From Ceratothoa steindachneri (lineage: Eukaryota; Arthropoda; Malacostraca; Isopoda; Cymothoidae), in assembly GCA_963969495.1 (NCBI GenBank), contig OZ018319.1, positions 208,218,247 through 208,282,246 of the forward strand: a stretch of 64,000 bases of DNA, written 5' to 3'. The translations under genes and the position numbers were made by a program. This document shows, one piece after another, positions 1-11,400 of the stretch. The stretch's first letter is position 1. Each line of letters starts with the position of its first letter. A model generated the notes under the pieces. It searched no databases. It worked only from the letters and a program-made list of their open reading frames with translations, and was not told where the DNA came from.

Positions 1-1140
1 ACTGGAATTCTATAATGGGGAGCCATGGGGGGGGGGTAAAACCCCTCCCCAGACTATGGCCTAAATAGTTGGTCATTGGAAGCTGACACAATTTGTTGAC
101 ATGCAGCGTCATGGTTAGCTTGGAGGTAAAGCACTTATCCCTCTGGTAGTTCAGTGGGCTTCCTTGTTGGCTACAAAACCTTCAAGTTGGAAATGTTATG
201 GCTGAACTGGAGTCTGCCGCAGGTGTATAAAGTTGACGAAGGGTTACTTCATTATCTTTATTGGTGTCACCTTTCAGCTGTTTACGGATTATATTTATTT
301 TAACTACACTATTATTCCTTCGTATTCTCTCTGCAAATTTTAGCAAAAACTTAAAAAAAAGCTTCTTATATCATCATTATTGAATTGAAACCTGTAAACA
401 GGTGTGGTAAAGAAGATTCTCCCATTCTCTCGACACAGTCATAACATTTCGCTTACATCTGAAATCAACAGTTGATTTTATTGAGTATTTAAAGTAAAAC
501 AGAAAATACTTCAAAGTGAGGTAAATTTTATTAATAGAAAAGTATTGAATTTAAGCCCTATATTAAATGGAAGATACAGTGATATCGTGAGTTCATTTGT
601 TGTTGTTGTTTTTTTCGTAGTCCAGATGTTTCCAATTCTACATACGTTTGGGTACCTCCCATCTTGACTAGTGAATCTCCCTTTTTGCTCTTTCCCCTCC
701 CTCTACGACCTTAATAACTAGTTCAAAATTAGGCTGCCCATTTTTAAGTGAGCTATTTTTAATCTCATGTAACCAGTTTATTCCAATTTTGCGTTATTTA
801 TTTTAGTCCACGCTTAAAATTTTCAAGGTAAACTTTATCATATAAAAAGGTCATTAATTATAATCGGTAGATTTTAAGATTTACCACTCATGTCCTTTTC
901 TAAGGACATACGCATTTGCAGGGTTGTTTTTCTAACACGGTTTCTAAAAACGCTTCGTCCCCCATTCAAGCAACATCGCCCCCAAAGTTACATCCCTCGC
1001 TTGAGTGATGGAGTGTGTGTGAGAGAAGTTTGAGATTGCATCTGACTCCCATTTCTCCTTCACCGTTCTAGGAGTTTAATCTCGAAATACTACTCCCCCC
1101 CCTCCTGTTCGGCAGTTTCGTGAAAAAGTAGTCGTGATAG
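1..1140. other. No gene recognised
   Basis: AT-rich DNA with a G run near base 28. I see no open frame with recognisable similarity and no clear repeat structure here. Confidence 0.5.
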
Positions 1141-1162
1141 AATAAGTGGAGTCATTTTTGTC

Positions 1163-1178
1163 TACGTGTGTGTGTGTG

Positions 1179-1212
<34 letters not shown>
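1163..1212. repeat. (GT)n followed by (GA)n microsatellite
   Basis: A short GT run passes into a GA run of about 26 bases. Open frames across it only encode alternating Arg-Glu and are not genes. Confidence 0.95.
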
Positions 1213-1215
<3 letters not shown>

Positions 1216-1463
1216 CGATCCTTTGTCTTTTCTCATTATTTTCTCCCGAGGGGGCAGTTAGCTCCCTTTGTCCCCCCCGCCAAATTTTTATCCCTTTTCG
1301 GTCACTGTAATTGGGACTTCATAATTGGGGACCCTTTTAAATCTTGCTAATAGGACCTACTCAGCATCGACACGGTGGATGGGGCCTGAAATGAGGAAAG
1401 ATGTACATAACACCAATGCCAAGCACTACACATACACACAAAATTGGTTTATATACGATAACC

Positions 1464-2814
1464 TACACGTTTTAACTACGTATTGGTAAAGGTTTACACA
1501 TTTGAATGAATAAAACGAAAGTTATCAGCAGATAATCAATTTACTAGAAATTTTGAAGTGTCCAAAATGATCCGAACGACGATGAAATCCGATTTTGCGG
1601 GAGAATATAGCGATTAGATTATCGGATGAAAAGATTTATACAAGTAATTAGTATGTAGTGTAGAGGCCTTTATTCTCGATGATGCTTTGGCATCTGCCAC
1701 AGGAACGAACCAAATGTCGACACTTGTTCAGTAATCTTGTTACCTCCATCTTGAAGAATTTCCCAGTTCTTGAACTGTTTTCGGATTCCTCACGTTAGAC
1801 CTCTCTCTCTCTGTCTTTCACGGATGTTCAATGGGATTCAGGTCAGAAACCTGTACAGACCAGTCCATACCATTGATGTCTGCTCCTCGTTCAAGAAGGT
1901 CTTCACCGACTTGACCTAATGGGAGGGGGCGTTATTCTGTGTGAAAATTGCAGGTTGGGCTTCGGAGGCTCGGTGATGGGGCAAAGCCTGGACAGTTGTG
2001 CATCATTCACTGTGCCTTGTAACCTAACAAGCAGCCCGGTGCCTTCTACCGAAATCATGCCCTAGACTATGACACTTTCCTAGCCAACTTCACGCTCTTG
2101 GCGTAATTGACAAAGAATCTATCGACTGATCTGCGACGAATCAACTTCCCGCCATCGGATCTGAACAAATTGAACTTAATTCGTCCCTGAAGTAAACTTG
2201 GCTCCATTGATCAGCCATCCATGTAACCCGCTCAGTTCTTCGAACTGATTAATAGTTTGACTGCAGATGTGCCAGAGTGAAAATTATCTCCATACCAACG
2301 TCACACAATCTGCTTGGAGACATTGATGGCTAAAATCTCACTAATCTCACGTGAAACTGCTGCAGCCATCTTGAAAGGGATATTCTTCACAATTAGGAAA
2401 AACTTTTTCAGGTTTTCCTTTGTTTACCCGTTGATTTACCCACCTTACATAAACTTTTGTCATACGTTGTTACAATATTGTGGGACTGAACTTAATGAGC
2501 GTTTAAGACTCTGCAATGGCTCATATTGAAAGACCATCTTGATGTCGCAGCTCTACCATCAACTGGTGGACATAAAAAGCGTGACAAACTTTTTAGGCTT
2601 CTTTCCTGAATAAGTACTGACAAGAGAATGAGCTGACGTACGCGAGATTGACCTGGAGTTAATTGTTATGTAAACAAGGCCGCTCTCTCTATAAGAAACC
2701 TAAGCTTTCGGATAATTTAGTAGACCAATTTTTCTAGTAAATTGCCTATCTGAAGATAACTTTGGTTTTATTCAAATTTGCATAACCTTTCCGTATACGT
2801 AGTTTATAGCTGTA
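1464..2814 (-). mobile_element. Decayed Tc1-type transposon, copy 1, with both inverted ends
   Basis: The left end (from about 1466) and the reverse complement of the right end (to about 2812) match over roughly 90 bp: both share ACTACGTAT and then AATTTACTAGAAA. A TA dinucleotide flanks each end (1464-1465 and 2813-2814), as expected for Tc1/mariner target duplication. The interior, read on the minus strand around 2050-2250, resembles Tc1 transposase (segments like WSQVYF and RRRSVDRF) but is broken by stops and frameshifts, so it is not active. It is homologous to the copy at 17000-18018. Family assignment comes from those transposase segments; the exact ends are inferred from the TIR match. 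Confidence 0.82.
2050..2260 (-). pseudogene. Tc1-like transposase remnant
   Basis: Minus-strand translation in mixed frames gives a degenerate Tc1 DDE-domain segment (RRRSVDRF, preceded by a SDG-like stretch) that matches the better preserved copy at 17186-17410. Stops and indels interrupt it. It would have encoded the cut-and-paste transposase of the surrounding element. Confidence 0.65.
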
Positions 2815-2889
2815 GGTAGGTCTAGGGGATGTTTCATGACATCCTTATTCAAAGTATGCAATTTTTCTCGAGTAAGTCTCGCTTATTGA

Positions 2890-4330
2890 TTTTGAGTCAC
2901 GAGCGACTCTACATGTCATATGTCGGTCGGTCGCTCTTCACTTTGCTTTCTTTGTTTTGGTAATAATATTGTAACTATTTGGCCGATTCTAACGAAAAGT
3001 GAAACACTTATGTTGTTTTACAATCTCTTTCGAATCATCACCTACACAACCTACACCACCGCCTGCACTAGCTTCACCACCCCTACCGCCTACACTACCT
3101 AGACCACCTACACCACTACCACCTACATCGCAACCAGTAACACCTACACCACCTACACCACTACCACCTACATCGCAACCAGTAACACTTACACCACCAT
3201 CACTTATGCCACCACCACCTACACCACAACCAAATACACCGCTAACACCTACACCACCACCACCTACACAACATACACCATAATCACCTACACCACCATC
3301 ACCTACACCACCACCACTTACACCACCATCACCTACACCCACTATCTACACCGCTACCAACTACAACACCATCACCACTACCATTTACACCACCATCACC
3401 TACACCGACACCACCTACAGCGACACCACCTACAGCGACACCACCTACACAAAACCACCAACACTTTCACCACTACAACCTACACTACCACCACTTATAC
3501 AACCTACACCACCACAACTTACTCCACCTACACCATTACCACATGCATCAACTCCTACAACACCTACACCAGAACCACCTACACAAGCTACACCACCACT
3601 GCATATATCACAACTTACCCACCACCAACTACACCACCACCACTTACATCGCCAACACCTACACCACCGCCACTTACACCAGCTACGCAGCTACACCACC
3701 ACCACCACCTACATCACTTACACCACCACCACCCAAGGTTATCCCGGGAATTATTTTGGGGGGCAATAACATCCTAACTATTCGGCGGATACTAACGAAA
3801 TTTGAGACCCTAAGGTTGTTTTACATTCTCTTTCTAATTATAGAATTGATAAAGTCCTCTCTAGGTTATCCTTAGAATTATTTGTCAATAAATTTATAAC
3901 TATTCATCGGGTACTAACGAAATTAAAAATCCTTATTTTGTTTTACATTCTGTTCCGAATGCTATATTTGCTAAAGTCCTATCAAGGTTAGCCGGGGAAT
4001 TATTTCGCAATAACATCCTAACTATTCTTCCGATTCTAACGAAATTTGAAACCCTTCTGTTGTTTTATATTCTGTTTTTAAAGATATAATTGCCAAAGTC
4101 CTTCCAAGGTTATCCATGGAATTATTTGGCAATAACTTCATAACTATTCGTCTGATAATAACGAAATTTGAAATCTTTATTTTGTTTTACATTCTCTTTC
4201 GAATAATATAATTGCCAAGGTCCTCCCAAGGTTAGTACGTGAATTATTGAAAGTTTTGAATGTCGTAAGGTTATAAATCAGTATAAGTGATCGCGCGCGA
4301 CTTTTGGTCAGCAGTCCTTGTTTATTAACT
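2890..4330 (+). mobile_element. Non-autonomous element with ~122-bp internal tandem units, copy A
   Basis: It begins with a subterminal palindromic stretch of the GAGTC...GCGACTC type followed by TCGGTCGGTC. The interior holds units that each carry TAACTATTCG, a CGATTCTAACGAAA-like motif and TTGTTTTACATTCT. AGGTTA landmarks occur near 3736, 3863, 3985, 4107 and 4229, spacing 127, 122, 122 and 122. The first unit (2936-3038) is split from the rest by a CACCTA minisatellite. The 3' end has GCGCGACTTTTGGTCAGCAG, which could form a short GGTC/GACC hairpin in the second copy. An inverted copy lies at 39770-40180, a one-unit copy at 56390-56620 and a tail remnant at 34260-34400. Central tandem repeats, a microsatellite and a 3' hairpin recall Helentron-derived (HINE/DINE) elements, but I see no replicase gene, so that is inference. 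Confidence 0.75.
3040..3735. repeat. CACCTA-type variable minisatellite
   Basis: About 700 bp of degenerate CACCTACACC-like units with CCACCACCT variants. Both strands stay open for long stretches and give Thr-Pro-rich or Gly-Val-rich translations, a by-product of composition. It interrupts the first 122-bp unit of the element around it. Confidence 0.92.
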
Positions 4331-4339
4331 CTAATGCGC

Positions 4340-4770
4340 TACGAAGAATTACTTTACAAGAATGGTTAATATATACTTAACCTATATAGGAACATACTTA
4401 AAGGAAATGGAAATTCTTAAATACAAAAAGGTACATTGAAATTAAGTTTTGGAGACTGCTTAAAATGTCTAACCTATAAAGGCACAGGATTAAGTTGGGC
4501 AAGGATTATTATTTGGGGCGCAAGGACGTGAGGGAGGCAGAGTGAACTATACGTTTTTTTTGCTTATTTAATTATGAGCACAGCGTAAAAAAACGGATGA
4601 AAGAATAAAGAAGGAAATCACATCACCATCACCCTCATTAAAAATCATTTATCACAATCAAAACCTCTCCTCATTCCTATCATCAATACCACACATCCCT
4701 CAATTACACAATTTTTCTACCTCTCTTCCAAACTTTCACCTCTTCTTTTATCCCTATCCTTTAAGTTATA
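4340..4770. other. No gene recognised
   Basis: Unique-looking AT-rich sequence with a C/T-rich run near 4650-4750. Nothing else is identified. Confidence 0.5.
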
Positions 4771-5027
4771 AATATCAACCTTTGATAATTATACACAGGT
4801 GTATATCGAAACGTGTCAGGCCAATAAATATTTTGTTTTGCTCAGTGAACTAGTTTCATGCCCTCGTTTGTTAATAGTTTTCTGATGAATTTTGGCGAAC
4901 TTATCCACGGTTTAACTCACGACCAAAAGCGGAATATAAGATAATCGAGCGATTCGAGAAGAAAATAATTAACCCCAAATTTGCAGTCGCTTTTAATAAA
5001 ATATGTTACGAAGAAAATCTACTGCCC

Positions 5028-5030
<3 letters not shown>
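4770..5030 (+). repeat. ~260-bp dispersed repeat ending in (CT)n, copy 1
   Basis: It matches, with many substitutions, the reverse complement of 49335-49590. Shared landmarks are CAGGCCAATAAA, GAATTTTGGCGAACTTATCC and AACTCACGACCA, then TACGAAGA and TGCCCAA just before a microsatellite. Here the microsatellite is (CT)n; in the other copy it is (AT)n. Near 4795-4835 an inverted repeat (TATACAC/GTGTATA) is followed by CGAAACGTGTCAGG. That resembles the 3' half of the hammerhead-like modules in the Penelope ends of this window. A Penelope terminal repeat is the most likely origin, but no coding part is present. Confidence 0.65.

Positions 5031-5061
<31 letters not shown>
5031..5061. repeat. (CT)n microsatellite
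   Basis: An uninterrupted CT run directly follows the 260-bp dispersed repeat. Confidence 0.95.
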
Positions 5062-5068
<7 letters not shown>

Positions 5069-5987
5069 AAAGTAGAGGGAGAGGTGACGCCCCCTTGTCG
5101 CGGGAAGAGAGCTTGTGTGTACCTTTGACTTTTCGAGCTATGTCGGCGGGGGTACCTATTCTGGGTACCCCTGGTAGGGCTTCCCTTGTCGATTTGGTCG
5201 AAAACGAGATTCCAGACTAAGTGCGTCACTCCTTCCTTTTTCTACTCTATCATTTTCCCTTTTTACTTTCATCCTATCTCTCCCACTTATACAAAAAGAA
5301 AAAAAACAAAAAAAAGCCCACTCCTATCATGTCACTCTTTCTCTTTTTTCCCTATATCTATATATAAGGACCTGGCAGCTACCTCACGCGTCAGAAGAGA
5401 GGCTTTGGAACCTCTATAAACAACGCCAATCGACGCTCACTGGTTGCGAGAGACTAGGACTAGAGGTGTCCTAGGCGTTGGGGCACGATGAATGGGATGA
5501 GGGTAGTGCCCCGTTAACCCCTTCCCTGGCGCGTAATTATTGACCGTTCCCAGTGCCCGTTGACGGGTGCCTCTGGTAGCATCGGTCCGAGGTGACGGCC
5601 CTTTGTTCCCAGGTTGGTTGCCAGGCCAATAAAAAGCCTTGGGTCGAGTCTCTTGGTGGGGCGGGATATCCATTGAACGCTGCTCCGAGATCCTGGCCGT
5701 TGTGAAGGGAACTAGTAGGAGTTTAGTAAGGGGCGTGCTTCGTTGTTGTTCACCTGGTGACAAATCGATGGCCCCTTCGGGGACCGTCTGTGCTGCTTGG
5801 TTGGGAGCCACGGCACGCCGAGGCTTGACGACTCGGTCGGACGAACAGCAGCACATGGAGCGTGCCTTCTGAAAGATCCGAAACGTCTCCGATCGATAGG
5901 CGGGAGCAACTCACGCGGGGAGAACTCACCAACCCCCCTTTTTCTATTGATTGGTCACAAAGTTTTGAAAGAGAGAAAGTGTTTAAA

Positions 5988-7331
5988 ATGACAGGGAAAA
6001 AAGGTCCAGCTGCACTTAAATATACATGTGCGATATGCCAGAAGGATAAGTGGTGCGTGGACTTCCCGGAAGGATGTTTTTCGAAATGCCACCCGGGAAG
6101 TATATGCACTGATTGCATCCTTAAAGGAGAGATCCGAGAGGCAGTGGCATGCTGCAATGAACTCAAGGATCTCTTCACAGCCTCTGAAGAAAAATCTAGG
6201 GCGCTGGAAAATAAACTGCAGACCCTAGAAACGCAGCACGCGCTTCAGATTCGGCGTCTCGAGGAAAAGATCCTAGAGCTAGCCTCTAAACTAGAGGCCC
6301 AGTCGGCTCAAGCTCGAGACGAAAGTCCCACTGACTTGGGTGGTTCCGCCCATGTGACTCCAGCCCAAGGAGGTGAAACTGCATTGGCAGTCCCACTTCT
6401 GCCATGCGGAGCCAATGAGAAGAAGAAAAAGAAAAAGAAGAAAAAGGACCATAATGCAGCTCACCCCAGTGTAGAGGATTCGAGCGCTACTGGTGCGCAT
6501 GGGAAAGTGGAAAGAGAAGGAGAGAAAAGAGAAACGGAAGAAGAGAAAAGAGAAACGGAAGAAGAGAAAACAAATGAAGAGAAGAAAAATAAGATGAGGA
6601 AGAAAAAAAAGAAAAATGCAGAGATACAAGAGGAAAGCGGCAAGTCGCTTCCGAGAGGAAAGAATAAGTCGCCTGCTGACAAATGTGCAAGAGTCACCCT
6701 TATTGGTGATTCTCAAGCACGGGGCTTGCAGTCCCTGCTAGCGGCCCGCCTTCGCACTAGTGTGAAGGTAAGCTGCCTGCCAGGATGTGGTAACCACCAC
6801 ATCAGAGTAGAGGCTGAGAAATCACAGATTTCTGAGAGCTCAGTCGTTGCTCTGATGGTCAGTGGAAACGACCTGTACCTGAGAGGAGGTAGGGTAGGCC
6901 CTACAGATAAAATCCTCCACACGGTCATGGGTGCCGTGGACGACTGTGGGCTGAAAACCCGCAAGCGTGTGGTAGTCGGGATGCTCCCGAGGAGAGGTCC
7001 AACACGGACCGCTCACTCGATGAATGTGTCTCTAAACCGGCGCCTGGCAGATTTGTGTACGGCAGAGGGGGTCTTTTTTGTGGACCCGTACCGCACCTTT
7101 TATGGTAGAAATGATCTCTACCAAAGGGATGGGGTACATCTTTCCTTTAAAGGAAAGGCCTTTCTGTCGAACATGATCCAGAATGTCGTAGAGAGGACCG
7201 AAAGGAGTATCCGGCCCAGAGTGAGGGCGGACGTACGCCAGTACGCCCGTGTCACTCCAGGAACGACCTTCTCAGAGGTCGCAAAAAGGGGTGCCTCGCC
7301 AACAAAGAAGCCGGGAAACGGAAGAGCATAG
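5988..7331 (+). CDS. CR1-like ORF1 protein (zinc finger, coiled coil, SGNH esterase)
   Basis: The frame opens at 5862, but ATG 5988 is the likelier start because it sits just before the conserved N-terminus; this gives 447 residues. Cys/His residues at C14, C17, C30, C34, H35, C40 and C43 look like a PHD/RING-type zinc-binding module. A coiled coil follows (about 55-100), then Lys- and Glu-rich tracts including a duplicated RETEEEK unit. From about residue 235 there is an SGNH (GDSL) hydrolase fold: IGDSQ (catalytic Ser at S242), SGND (292-295) and DGVH (D381, H384). In CR1 elements ORF1 is an RNA-binding chaperone whose esterase may act at membranes; its exact role is unsettled. No frameshift or stop was seen. 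Confidence 0.93.
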   Translation: MTGKKGPAALKYTCAICQKDKWCVDFPEGCFSKCHPGSICTDCILKGEIREAVACCNELKDLFTASEEKSRALENKLQTLETQHALQIRRLEEKILELASKLEAQSAQARDESPTDLGGSAHVTPAQGGETALAVPLLPCGANEKKKKKKKKKDHNAAHPSVEDSSATGAHGKVEREGEKRETEEEKRETEEEKTNEEKKNKMRKKKKKNAEIQEESGKSLPRGKNKSPADKCARVTLIGDSQARGLQSLLAARLRTSVKVSCLPGCGNHHIRVEAEKSQISESSVVALMVSGNDLYLRGGRVGPTDKILHTVMGAVDDCGLKTRKRVVVGMLPRRGPTRTAHSMNVSLNRRLADLCTAEGVFFVDPYRTFYGRNDLYQRDGVHLSFKGKAFLSNMIQNVVERTERSIRPRVRADVRQYARVTPGTTFSEVAKRGASPTKKPGNGRA

Positions 7332-7438
7332 GGAGTCCTACAGTCGGGGACTCCCTGAAAGTTCTTCTGTTCAATGCGAGGTCAATCAGGAACAAGTTTC
7401 CTGAGCTCCGTGGCCTCGTAGCGACGGAAGAACCCGAA

Positions 7439-10108
7439 ATGGTAGCCATAACAGAATCGTGGATAAAAACGTCAAACCGAGACTTTGAAGGCGAATTCAC
7501 GGTTCCTGGCTACCAACTCTTCCACAAAGATAGGCCAGACAGAGAGGGTGGCGGTGTAATGTTGTATGTCAAGGATACAATCAAATCTACGAACTCCAAC
7601 ATTATATCCGATCACGAGCTCCTAGGCGTTGACCTAGAGATAGGTCCTGTCAGATACAGGACCCTGGTGCTTTACAGGCCCCCTTCCCAACCCGTTGAGA
7701 AGGACAGGGAACTGTACCAGCTGCTGGGTGAGCTTGTTCAAGGCAGAGTGTGCATCGTTATGGGCGACTTCAACAGACAAGTTGACTGGGAAACCAGAGC
7801 AGCCTGTGGCGATAGCGCGCTACTCCTGGAGTTCGCCAACAACGAGTTCCTCACTCAATGGGTCAGAGAACCGACGAGAGGAGACAATATCCTCGACTTG
7901 GTCTTCACCTCTGAGGATGATATCGTTGAGGATGTCTCTGTAGGCGAAGAGCTCGGTGGCAGTGATCACCAGCTAGTTAGATTTAGCGTCAAGATCCCGA
8001 AGGTAAGGTCTGTTGCCAGTCAATCAAGGAAACTTGACTTGAGAAGAGCAGACTTTGCACGCCTTCGTGCTGGGCTGACTGATGTAAGGCTAGCGGTATG
8101 CGAAGAGGTTGAGGATTCGTGGAACAATTTCAAAAATAAATTCATGAGTCTTCAATCAAGTTGCATCCCTCTAAAATGCCTCCGTCGGTCTTCTGTTCAA
8201 CCAAAGTGGTTTAATCGAGAAATCGGCCAACTGCTTAGGGAGAAGAGAAATGCGTACCGGCGATCGAAGATCTCGGGTGCCTTTGACGAGTACCGGAGGC
8301 TAGCCAGGAGAGTGAAGTCCAGCATAAGGGCGGCTAAGCGTACTGAGGAACTCCGAGTGGCGAGACTCTGCAAGGAGAATCCCAAGGAGTTCTTCGGCTA
8401 TGTAAATAGCCGTAAACCAATCCATCGTAGGATTGGGCCCCTAGTGGACGAGGAGGGTGCATTAACTCAGTCAGATGCAGAGAATGCTAACCTTCTCAAT
8501 GACTACTTCTCCTCAGTGTTTACTAAAGAGTGTGGTCCCATCCCCCAGCCCACGGATTCCTACTCGGGGGAAAAGCTGGAGGCAATGGACTTCACCGAAG
8601 GAGAAATAAAGAAAAAGATCGCTGACCTAAAGACGAATAAGTCCCCTGGACCGGACGGGTTTCTACCCAAGGTGTTGAAGGAAGTGTGCGATGAAGTATC
8701 ACGACATCTGTGCGCTATCTTTAACATGTCAATCCGGACCGGATGCGTTCCTAGAGACTGGCGTGAGGCGGAGGTGACTCCGATCTTCAAGAAAGGATCC
8801 TCCAGCCATCCGTCAAACTACCGACCTATCAGTCTGACTTCGATAGTCGGTAAACTCATGGAAAGCATGATGGTGGAGAAAATAACGTCGTATTTAGAGT
8901 CAAACCTGCTACTGAGGAGTTCCCAGCACGGCTTCCGAAGGCAACGGTCATGCCTGACGAACCTTGTGGAATTCTTCCACTTCGTGTTCAGTGAGCACGA
9001 TCGGGACAAGGCGGTGGATGTGGTGTACCTAGACTTTCAGAAAGCCTTTGATAAGGTACCACACCGCCGCCTTCTCCGGAAAGTGCGAGCGCTTGGCATA
9101 GACGGAAAGGTAGCCGGCTGGATCGAGAACTGGCTAAGTGGCAGACGGCAACGGGTGGTGGTAAATGGACAGTCTTCTGAGTGGGTGCCCGTTACTAGCG
9201 GGGTGCCTCAAGGTTCTGTCCTGGGACCACTACTATTTATCATCTACGTCAACGACATGGACGGTGACATGGTTGCCAAGATTTCCAAATTTGCCGACGA
9301 TACCAAGCTTGGTATGAACGTTGCAAAGGATGGAAATACTGCCCGCCTGCAGGAAGATCTTGGGAAGATTGGGGAGTGGTCGGACACGTGGCAAATGCCT
9401 TTTAACGTGGGCAAATGCAAAGTGATGCATATCGGCCACAGAAACCCCCAATCTCAGTATATCCTTAAGGGCACTGCTCTTGAATCGAGTGACACTGAGA
9501 AGGACTTGGGTGTAACAATCACTAGTGACCTCAAGTTCTCGAAACAGTGCATTGAGGCGGAGAAAAAGGCCCAAAGGATGCTAGGCTATATTAAGCGCCA
9601 GTTTGGTTATCGGAACCAGGAGATTGTACTGTGCCTGTACAACTCACTTGTCCGACCGCACCTGGAGTATGCCGTACAATTTTGGAGTCCTTCATTGCGA
9701 AAGGACATCGCGAGATTGGAACGCGTACAAGCCAGGGCAACCAAGCTGATTCCCTCTATCCGACATAAAAGTTATGAGGATAGACTAAGGGAGTTAGATC
9801 TGTTCTCACTGGAAACCCGTAGACTGCGTGGTCAGCTCATCGAAGTCTTCAAAATACTTCGAGGGTTCGACAATGTTGACTACCGGGATATTTTCACACT
9901 GAGTGAGAACAGAACGCGCAATCACGGCTTCAAACTTGAACTGAAGCGTTACAACCGCAATCTGTGTGGAAACTTTTTCACCTACAGTATCTGCGGTAAG
10001 TGGAACGCACTTCCAGTGGAAGTTGTCAACAGTGAATCTGTTGACCAGTTCAAGTCAAGACTAGACAAAGTCTTGAAAAGTGGCCGTTTATGGACGCAAA
10101 ACAATTGA
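7439..10108 (+). CDS. CR1-like ORF2 protein: endonuclease and reverse transcriptase
   Basis: It nicks target DNA and copies element RNA by target-primed reverse transcription. From ATG 7439 it is 889 residues. The frame stays open upstream, and the endonuclease fold really starts near 7358 (VLLFNARSIRNKF), so the natural product is at least 28 residues longer and overlaps the end of ORF1. The APE endonuclease shows ITESWI, MGDFN (108-112) and SDH (175-177). The reverse transcriptase has NYRPISLTS, DFQKAFDKVPH, SGVPQGSVLGPLLF and the catalytic FADD (618-621). The C-terminus, with NSLVRPHLEYA and ARLERVQARATKL, is typical of CR1/Jockey-type elements. All catalytic residues I can place are present. 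Confidence 0.95.
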   Translation: MVAITESWIKTSNRDFEGEFTVPGYQLFHKDRPDREGGGVMLYVKDTIKSTNSNIISDHELLGVDLEIGPVRYRTLVLYRPPSQPVEKDRELYQLLGELVQGRVCIVMGDFNRQVDWETRAACGDSALLLEFANNEFLTQWVREPTRGDNILDLVFTSEDDIVEDVSVGEELGGSDHQLVRFSVKIPKVRSVASQSRKLDLRRADFARLRAGLTDVRLAVCEEVEDSWNNFKNKFMSLQSSCIPLKCLRRSSVQPKWFNREIGQLLREKRNAYRRSKISGAFDEYRRLARRVKSSIRAAKRTEELRVARLCKENPKEFFGYVNSRKPIHRRIGPLVDEEGALTQSDAENANLLNDYFSSVFTKECGPIPQPTDSYSGEKLEAMDFTEGEIKKKIADLKTNKSPGPDGFLPKVLKEVCDEVSRHLCAIFNMSIRTGCVPRDWREAEVTPIFKKGSSSHPSNYRPISLTSIVGKLMESMMVEKITSYLESNLLLRSSQHGFRRQRSCLTNLVEFFHFVFSEHDRDKAVDVVYLDFQKAFDKVPHRRLLRKVRALGIDGKVAGWIENWLSGRRQRVVVNGQSSEWVPVTSGVPQGSVLGPLLFIIYVNDMDGDMVAKISKFADDTKLGMNVAKDGNTARLQEDLGKIGEWSDTWQMPFNVGKCKVMHIGHRNPQSQYILKGTALESSDTEKDLGVTITSDLKFSKQCIEAEKKAQRMLGYIKRQFGYRNQEIVLCLYNSLVRPHLEYAVQFWSPSLRKDIARLERVQARATKLIPSIRHKSYEDRLRELDLFSLETRRLRGQLIEVFKILRGFDNVDYRDIFTLSENRTRNHGFKLELKRYNRNLCGNFFTYSICGKWNALPVEVVNSESVDQFKSRLDKVLKSGRLWTQNN

Positions 10109-10194
10109 GCAGCCATGTGCCCGCTCAATTGCTAGTCCAAAGGTACCCTCTTTGAATGGACCGTAAGGTCTCCTAGGGTACTTACTTTCCTTGT

Positions 10195-10297
<103 letters not shown>

Positions 10298-10370
10298 CAA
10301 TTGTTAAATCCAATGAGAGATTCCAAATATGTAAATAAAACCACTGTGGAGGAGCGTAGTATTTATTATC

Positions 10371-10416
10371 TTGAGACCAGTTTCGGCATAGAGTTTGTCA
10401 TGCCAGCCTCAGTCAA
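10371..10416 (-). ncRNA. Hammerhead-like module, Penelope family 2, copy 1
   Basis: The 46-nt layout is TTGA, CTGAGGC, stem II (GGCATG/TATGCC), GAAAC, 2-nt loop, GTC, TCAA. Stem I TTGA/TCAA pairs fully. It differs from the hammerhead core CUGANGA at position 9 (C instead of A) and has one extra base before stem II, so activity is uncertain. Confidence 0.6.
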
Positions 10417-10448
10417 ACACTAAGAATACATGCAGTCACACCAAGCGT

Positions 10449-10582
<134 letters not shown>

Positions 10583-10602
10583 GAGAGATCCAATTGGAGT
10601 TC

Positions 10603-10740
10603 CTAATCAGGGGGCGTGAATTTAAGTTCATTAAGGATATCTTTTAAGATTAGATCTTTGACGTAGGGGCTGCATTTGTATTGCCCACCCGAAAGGTTAA
10701 AGTTGGGGATTTCATCTATAAAGGTGGATTCAATGACCTT
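10603..10740 (-). pseudogene. Penelope family 2 protein, C-terminal fragment
   Basis: Minus-strand translation gives a segment with VIESTFIDEIPNFNLSGGQY and ends FTPPD-stop. It corresponds to the far end of the GIY-YIG endonuclease region (the VESLLI...IPNF stretch) in the element at 61230-63004. Reverse transcriptase and the rest of the endonuclease are absent. Confidence 0.7.
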
Positions 10741-10744
10741 TCTT

Positions 10745-10853
10745 TTGCTTGGTGTGACTGCATGTATTCTTAGTGTTCGACTGAGGCTGGCATGACAAAT
10801 TCCATGCCGAAACTGGTCTCGAGATTATAAATACTACGCTCCTCCACAGTGGT

Positions 10854-10859
<6 letters not shown>
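10745..10859 (+). mobile_element. Penelope family 2 terminal repeat, inverted relative to its neighbour
   Basis: Plus-strand CTTGGTGTGACTGCATG through GTGGTTTTATTTA. It is fused head-on to the minus-strand C-terminal coding fragment and lacks the first few bases (TTGTACG). Inverted and partial terminal repeats are characteristic of Penelope insertions. Confidence 0.78.
10777..10822 (+). ncRNA. Hammerhead-like module, Penelope family 2, copy 2
   Basis: Same 46-nt layout: TCGA, CTGAGGC, GGCATG/CATGCC (perfect 6-bp stem II), GAAAC, TG, GTC, TCGA. Compared with copy 1, stem I changes T-A to C-G at the third pair, keeping pairing. Confidence 0.62.

Positions 10860-10940
<81 letters not shown>
10860..10940. 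repeat. (AT)n microsatellite
   Basis: About 80 bp of pure AT between the end of a Penelope terminal repeat and a SINE fragment. Confidence 0.97.

Positions 10941-11399
<459 letters not shown>

Positions 11400-11400
<1 letters not shown>

Noticed and set aside
2989..3342. Gly-rich or Thr-Pro-rich secreted protein
   Set aside because: Produced by the CACCTA minisatellite, open on both strands, no signal peptide or flanking exon evidence.
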